DNA of 64,000 nucleotides, from the NCBI GenBank assembly GCA_934277435.1, contig CAKQUE010000003.1, positions 1 to 64,000 on the forward strand. Direction: 5' to 3'. Under the pieces are notes generated by a model that ran no database searches, was not told where the DNA came from, and saw nothing but the letters and a program-made list of their open reading frames with translations. Origin of the DNA: an uncultured Alphaproteobacteria bacterium. Lineage in GTDB: Bacteria > Pseudomonadota > Alphaproteobacteria > RF32 > CAG-239. This document shows, in pieces, positions 60,598-64,000 of this stretch. Positions within the stretch are counted from its first letter, which is position 1. Each line of letters starts with the position of its first letter. The position numbers and the translations under genes are program-made.

Positions 60598-63033
60598 ATG
60601 GCTATTACAAAATTAACTTCCGACCAACTTTATCGCAAATGTGATCCGTCAAAATTTGATTTTAACACAACTGCCGATTTGGAAGAGCGTTTATCCGCTT
60701 TGGGGCAGGATAGGGCTATTCATGCGGTGGAGCTTGGTATACATATCAAATCTCGCGGCTACAATTTATTTTGCTTAGGTCCTGAGGGAACCGGCAAAAC
60801 CAGTTTGGTTAAACGTATTTTGGAAAAGGAAGCTAAAAACCGCAAAACTCCAGACGATTGGGCTTATGTGTATAATTTTGATGAGCCATATAAACCGATT
60901 GCTATGAGTTTTCCGGCCGGTCAAGCCGCAGAATTTGCCAAAGATGTTGATGAGTTACTCGATGAATTGGCGGATTCGCTGCCGGAGATTATTGAGTCTG
61001 AGGAATATAAGGCGGCGCTTGGTATTATTCGCCAAAAATATAAGGCTAAAAAAGAAGAATATATCAATGTGTTGCAGAAAAAAGCCAAAGGCAAGCGAGT
61101 TTCTTTGCTGCATATGCAAATGGGGCTTGTTGTGGCGCCGATGAAAGATGGCGAAGTTTTGAGCCCAGATGCGTTTGAACAGCTTCCGGAAGAAGAAAAG
61201 AAGCTGGTTATGGACGATTTAAACGCCATGCAGGAAGAAATTGAAAACGCTACTCAGGATTTGCCGCGTTGGGAAGAAAAACAAAAACGCGAGATTACTA
61301 TTTTGCGTGAAAAATTTGTTCGTTCGGCGGTGAAAGATCCGATTGATGCCTTGCGTAAAAAATATAAAAGCCAACAGCCGTCCAGATTTTTGAAACAAAT
61401 CCAAGACAATATTATGGATAATATTGATGATTTTGTGCCGACTGACAACGATAAACAAGCGGCGGCAACCGGTGCAGATGAAGATCCTTTACAGCAGCTT
61501 CTGAGCAAAATGAAACAGCCGGAGGAAGACAAATTTGCCAAATTTAAAGTTAATGTGATTGTTAAAAACGTGCCAAATTCCGGCGCGCCGATAATTACTG
61601 TTGACTATCCTACTCAGGGCAATTTAGTGGGAAAAGTGGAGCGCATTCAGCAATACGGCGCATTGCTGACCGATTTTACTTTGATTAAAGCCGGCGCATT
61701 GCATCAGGCTAACGGCGGATTTTTACTGCTTGACGCTCGCAAAGTCTTGGAACAGCCTTTTGCTTGGGATTCTTTGAAACGAGCTATTGCCTCCAAACGT
61801 GTAAAAATTGAAGCGCCGTCAGAAGAAACCAGTTTCACCACCATTTCTCTGGATCCAGAGCCCATTCCTTTAGATATTAAGGTGGTTTTGACCGGCGATT
61901 TCGAAATTTATGAATTGCTGAGCGAGAGAGATCCTGATTTCCGCGACTTTTTCAAAGTTGAGGCTGATTTTGGCATGATTATGGATAGAAATGCCGAAAA
62001 TGAAGTGGAATATGCCAAACTTATCGGCTCTCTTTCAAAAAAGAAACAACTGCGCTCGCTCAATCGTCAGGCAGTAGCGAGGGTTATTGAATATGCCTCT
62101 CGTTTGGCCGATGACGCCGGAAAATTGACCGCGCACATTTCTTCTATTGGTGACTTATTGCGCGAGGCCGATTATTGGGCGCGTGTTTCCAACTCTAAGC
62201 AGATTGGCAAAAATCACATTGACCAAGCCATAGAAGCGCAGATTTATCGTTCTGACCGCATTAAAAAAGCCATGCTGGAAGAAATCGACAAAGGCACCAT
62301 TTTAATGGATGTCAAAGGCGAACGCGTGGGTCAGATTAATGGTCTGGTTGTCTATGATTTTTCGCGTTATTCATTTGGTAAGCCGGCGCGCATTACCACG
62401 CAGGTGCGTATCGGAAAAGGCGATTTTATTGATATTGAGCGCGAAATTTCTATGAGTGGTCCAATTCATACCAAAGGCGTATTGATATTAAAATCATTGA
62501 TTGCTAACCGTTTTGCCAAACATTCTCCGCTTTCATTGTCTGCTTCTATTGTGTTTGAACAGTCATATGGCGGAGTTGATGGCGATAGCGCTTCTTCAAC
62601 CGAGTACTATTGCTTGATGTCGGCGATTGCTAATTTGCCGATAAAGCAAAGCATTGCTGTAACTGGTTCTATCAATCAGTTTGGAGAAATTCAGCCAATT
62701 GGCGGAGTAAACGAAAAAATTGAAGGTTTCTTTGATGTTTGCGCTCACGATGGCCTAAACGGCAAGCAAGGAGTGATTATTCCGCGTACCAATGTCGATA
62801 ATTTGATGCTGCGGGCAGATATTGTGCAGGCTGTAGAGGAAGGACGCTTTACCATTTATGCAATTGACACTGTTGATGACGGTGTAGAAATTTTGACAGG
62901 TGTCAAAGCTGGCGCGCCGGATAGCAAAGGAAATTATCCAAAAGGTACTGTAAACTATTTGGTAGAAGAAAGCCTGCGTCAATATTATAAAGACTATGCT
63001 CGTTATGCTAAAGAAACTCATGGTTGTTTATAA
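60598..63033 (+). CDS. LonB-type ATP-dependent protease
   Basis: An 811-aa AAA+ protease of the LonB-like group (COG1067). Walker A is GPEGTGKT at residues 61-68. A long helical insertion (about residues 110-290) precedes the rest of the AAA+ module. The C-terminal protease domain has the Ser-Lys dyad: Ser in DGDSASSTEY and Lys in GGVNEKIEGF. It differs from classical LonA by lacking the N-terminal LAN domain. The AAAGGA ribosome site precedes the ATG. clpP begins 640 bp downstream on the same strand. Confidence 0.9.
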   Translation: MAITKLTSDQLYRKCDPSKFDFNTTADLEERLSALGQDRAIHAVELGIHIKSRGYNLFCLGPEGTGKTSLVKRILEKEAKNRKTPDDWAYVYNFDEPYKPIAMSFPAGQAAEFAKDVDELLDELADSLPEIIESEEYKAALGIIRQKYKAKKEEYINVLQKKAKGKRVSLLHMQMGLVVAPMKDGEVLSPDAFEQLPEEEKKLVMDDLNAMQEEIENATQDLPRWEEKQKREITILREKFVRSAVKDPIDALRKKYKSQQPSRFLKQIQDNIMDNIDDFVPTDNDKQAAATGADEDPLQQLLSKMKQPEEDKFAKFKVNVIVKNVPNSGAPIITVDYPTQGNLVGKVERIQQYGALLTDFTLIKAGALHQANGGFLLLDARKVLEQPFAWDSLKRAIASKRVKIEAPSEETSFTTISLDPEPIPLDIKVVLTGDFEIYELLSERDPDFRDFFKVEADFGMIMDRNAENEVEYAKLIGSLSKKKQLRSLNRQAVARVIEYASRLADDAGKLTAHISSIGDLLREADYWARVSNSKQIGKNHIDQAIEAQIYRSDRIKKAMLEEIDKGTILMDVKGERVGQINGLVVYDFSRYSFGKPARITTQVRIGKGDFIDIEREISMSGPIHTKGVLILKSLIANRFAKHSPLSLSASIVFEQSYGGVDGDSASSTEYYCLMSAIANLPIKQSIAVTGSINQFGEIQPIGGVNEKIEGFFDVCAHDGLNGKQGVIIPRTNVDNLMLRADIVQAVEEGRFTIYAIDTVDDGVEILTGVKAGAPDSKGNYPKGTVNYLVEESLRQYYKDYARYAKETHGCL

Positions 63034-63047
63034 CAAAAAGCATAAAA

Positions 63048-63079
63048 AAACACCGTTTAGCCTACGCTAAGCGGTGTTT
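63048..63079. terminator. Shared terminator of lonB and the small convergent gene
   Basis: A 12-bp stem, ACACCGTTTAGC with GCTAAGCGGTGT (one wobble), flanked by A-run and T-run. Confidence 0.85.
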
Positions 63080-63088
63080 CTTTTGTTT

Positions 63089-63445
63089 TTATGCTCTTTT
63101 GGCTGCGGCCTCAAGAAGCTCCTTGGCTTTCAGCATATTTTTATGCTGACGTGAACCAAGTTCGATTTTGGGGCGGTTTGGACACGTTGTTGTAAACTCG
63201 TATCCTTCAACAAAATCCTTCGCTGAAATCGCCTGCGGGTCATTTGCGATTCCGTAGACAACAGATTCGTTTTTAATTAACGAATTGTTGCAGAATCTGC
63301 AAGAAGGCCCTATCCAAAGGTAACAAGACTCAACATGACCTGTAACCTTGTTTTTCATATACAAGACGTTATCAACGTCCTTCAGTATAGCCGAAGCATA
63401 GATGAAGAACGTATCAAAATAAATACGCACTAGCTCTAATTCCAT
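63089..63445 (-). CDS. Small unknown protein with CxxC
   Basis: A 118-aa protein, start MELELVRIYFDTFFIY. No signal peptide is evident. Cys-rich patch: SCYLWIGPSCRFCNN (residues 41-54), then TTCPN; the four Cys could bind a metal. The C-terminal 30 residues are charged and helical (LKAKELLEAAAKRA). Family not recognised. It has a terminator just downstream, supporting expression. The upstream side (63446-63673, 228 bp) is shared with clpP and shows no other gene. Confidence 0.55.
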   Translation of the reverse strand: MELELVRIYFDTFFIYASAILKDVDNVLYMKNKVTGHVESCYLWIGPSCRFCNNSLIKNESVVYGIANDPQAISAKDFVEGYEFTTTCPNRPKIELGSRQHKNMLKAKELLEAAAKRA

Positions 63446-63673
63446 AAAAATAATTTTTAAGGCGTTAATCTGATAATGTTATGCTTGCCAAAGGTATAAC
63501 CGGATATTTATAATAATTAACTTATAAATTCAATATATAAAATTTTTTGTCTAAAGTCAACTTAAATTTGAAGATGGCGATGAAAAAACTTCAAAAAATG
63601 TTAATTATTTATAAAAAATTAAGTAATGATAGGCTTTAATAAAAGCAAAAAGAATTTTGTTAAAGGATATGAT

Positions 63674-64000
63674 ATGAATAGTATAATGCCTACCGACGCT
63701 TTGGTGCCAATGGTGATAGAACAAACTCCAAAAGGTGAGCGCTCGTTTGATATTTTTTCTCGTTTGCTGAAAGAAAGAATTATTTTTTTGACCGGTGAAG
63801 TTAATGACGAAACATCGGCTTTGGTTTGCGCACAGCTCTTGTTTTTGGAAGCCGAAAATCCGAAAAAAGATATTTTCTTGTATATTAACTCTCCGGGTGG
63901 CGTAGTTACTTCCGGTATGGCTATGTATGACACCATGCAATATATCTCTTGCGATGTGGTGACAATTTGTATTGGTCAGGCATGTTCTATGGGGTCATTT
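63674..64000 (+). CDS. clpP: ATP-dependent Clp protease proteolytic subunit (5' part)
   Basis: Truncated by the window end; 109 codons are present and all are open. The start is ATG 63674 with AAAGGA upstream. N-terminal LVPMVIEQTPKGERSFDIFSRLLKERIIFLTG, oxyanion-loop INSPGGVVTSG and the catalytic Ser in GQACSMGSF (usually GQAASMGAF) identify ClpP. It degrades proteins with ClpA/ClpX. No promoter consensus was assigned upstream. Confidence 0.95.
   Translation, partial: MNSIMPTDALVPMVIEQTPKGERSFDIFSRLLKERIIFLTGEVNDETSALVCAQLLFLEAENPKKDIFLYINSPGGVVTSGMAMYDTMQYISCDVVTICIGQACSMGSF

Overview
The window is a chromosomal segment of an AT-rich Gram-negative bacterium, most likely an uncultured alphaproteobacterium of the host-associated (gut) type. 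The pointers are: an RpoH sigma factor with an RpoH box, prmC followed by a DUF4167 gene, the gpmI-envC-ctpA-rppH operon, an RNase E with a large insertion in its S1 domain, SlyX, the absence of ssb/priB between rpsF and rpsR, and dispersed palindromic repeats of the 'gtcatcctaggc...gcctaggat' kind common in this class. The taxonomic call is inference; no rRNA gene is present.

Layout. 1-760: GC-rich unassigned edge, tRNA-Ser(GGA), glycine-zipper lipoprotein. 887-5852: asnS, secreted protein, rpoH, prmC, DUF4167 protein, small unknown protein. 5961-6183: strong candidate structured RNA with its own terminator. 6234-9059: tiny membrane protein and a Cys-rich secreted protein. 9109-9804: non-coding, with a tandemly duplicated palindromic repeat. 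9914-10982: rpsF-rpsR-rplI with a likely S6:S18 leader. 11199-18402: lipoprotein, ComM/YifB ATPase, a repeat-rich protein ending in an apparently dead trypsin fold, two prepilin-like proteins, an archaeal-type nucleoside phosphorylase. 18538-22468: dnaK, an orphan gene, dnaJ. 22599-27222 (minus): gpmI-envC-ctpA-rppH. 27412-29911: porin, atypical response regulator, membrane protein. 29915-31735 (minus): glycosyltransferase, DsbA-like protein. 31891-33608: DUF47/PiT phosphate uptake pair. 33687-41532: two large paralogous autotransporters. 41608-45233 (minus): RNase E and an M48 protease. 45662-54247: AmiC amidase, PBP1A, prfB with programmed frameshift, AsmA-like protein, HAD-like protein. 54297-60529 (minus): two TPR membrane proteins, a MORN-type repeat protein, SlyX, NagB. 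60598-64000: LonB-type protease, small unknown protein, start of clpP.

How the genes fit together. Two themes dominate. One is proteostasis and heat shock: rpoH, a dnaK preceded by a textbook sigma-32 promoter, dnaJ, LonB and clpP. The other is envelope building and surface display: amidase, PBP1A, EnvC, CtpA, BepA-like M48 protease, AsmA-like protein, DsbA, porin, two autotransporters, prepilin-like proteins and several large Cys-rich secreted proteins. No phage, transposase, CRISPR array or defence island is recognisable. The most unusual items are the structured RNA at 5961-6183, the pseudo-protease/prepilin neighbourhood at 13305-18402, the autotransporter pair with a shared N-terminal leader motif, the TPR-TPR-MORN-SlyX-NagB block, and a NagB with Cys at the usual catalytic Asp72 position.
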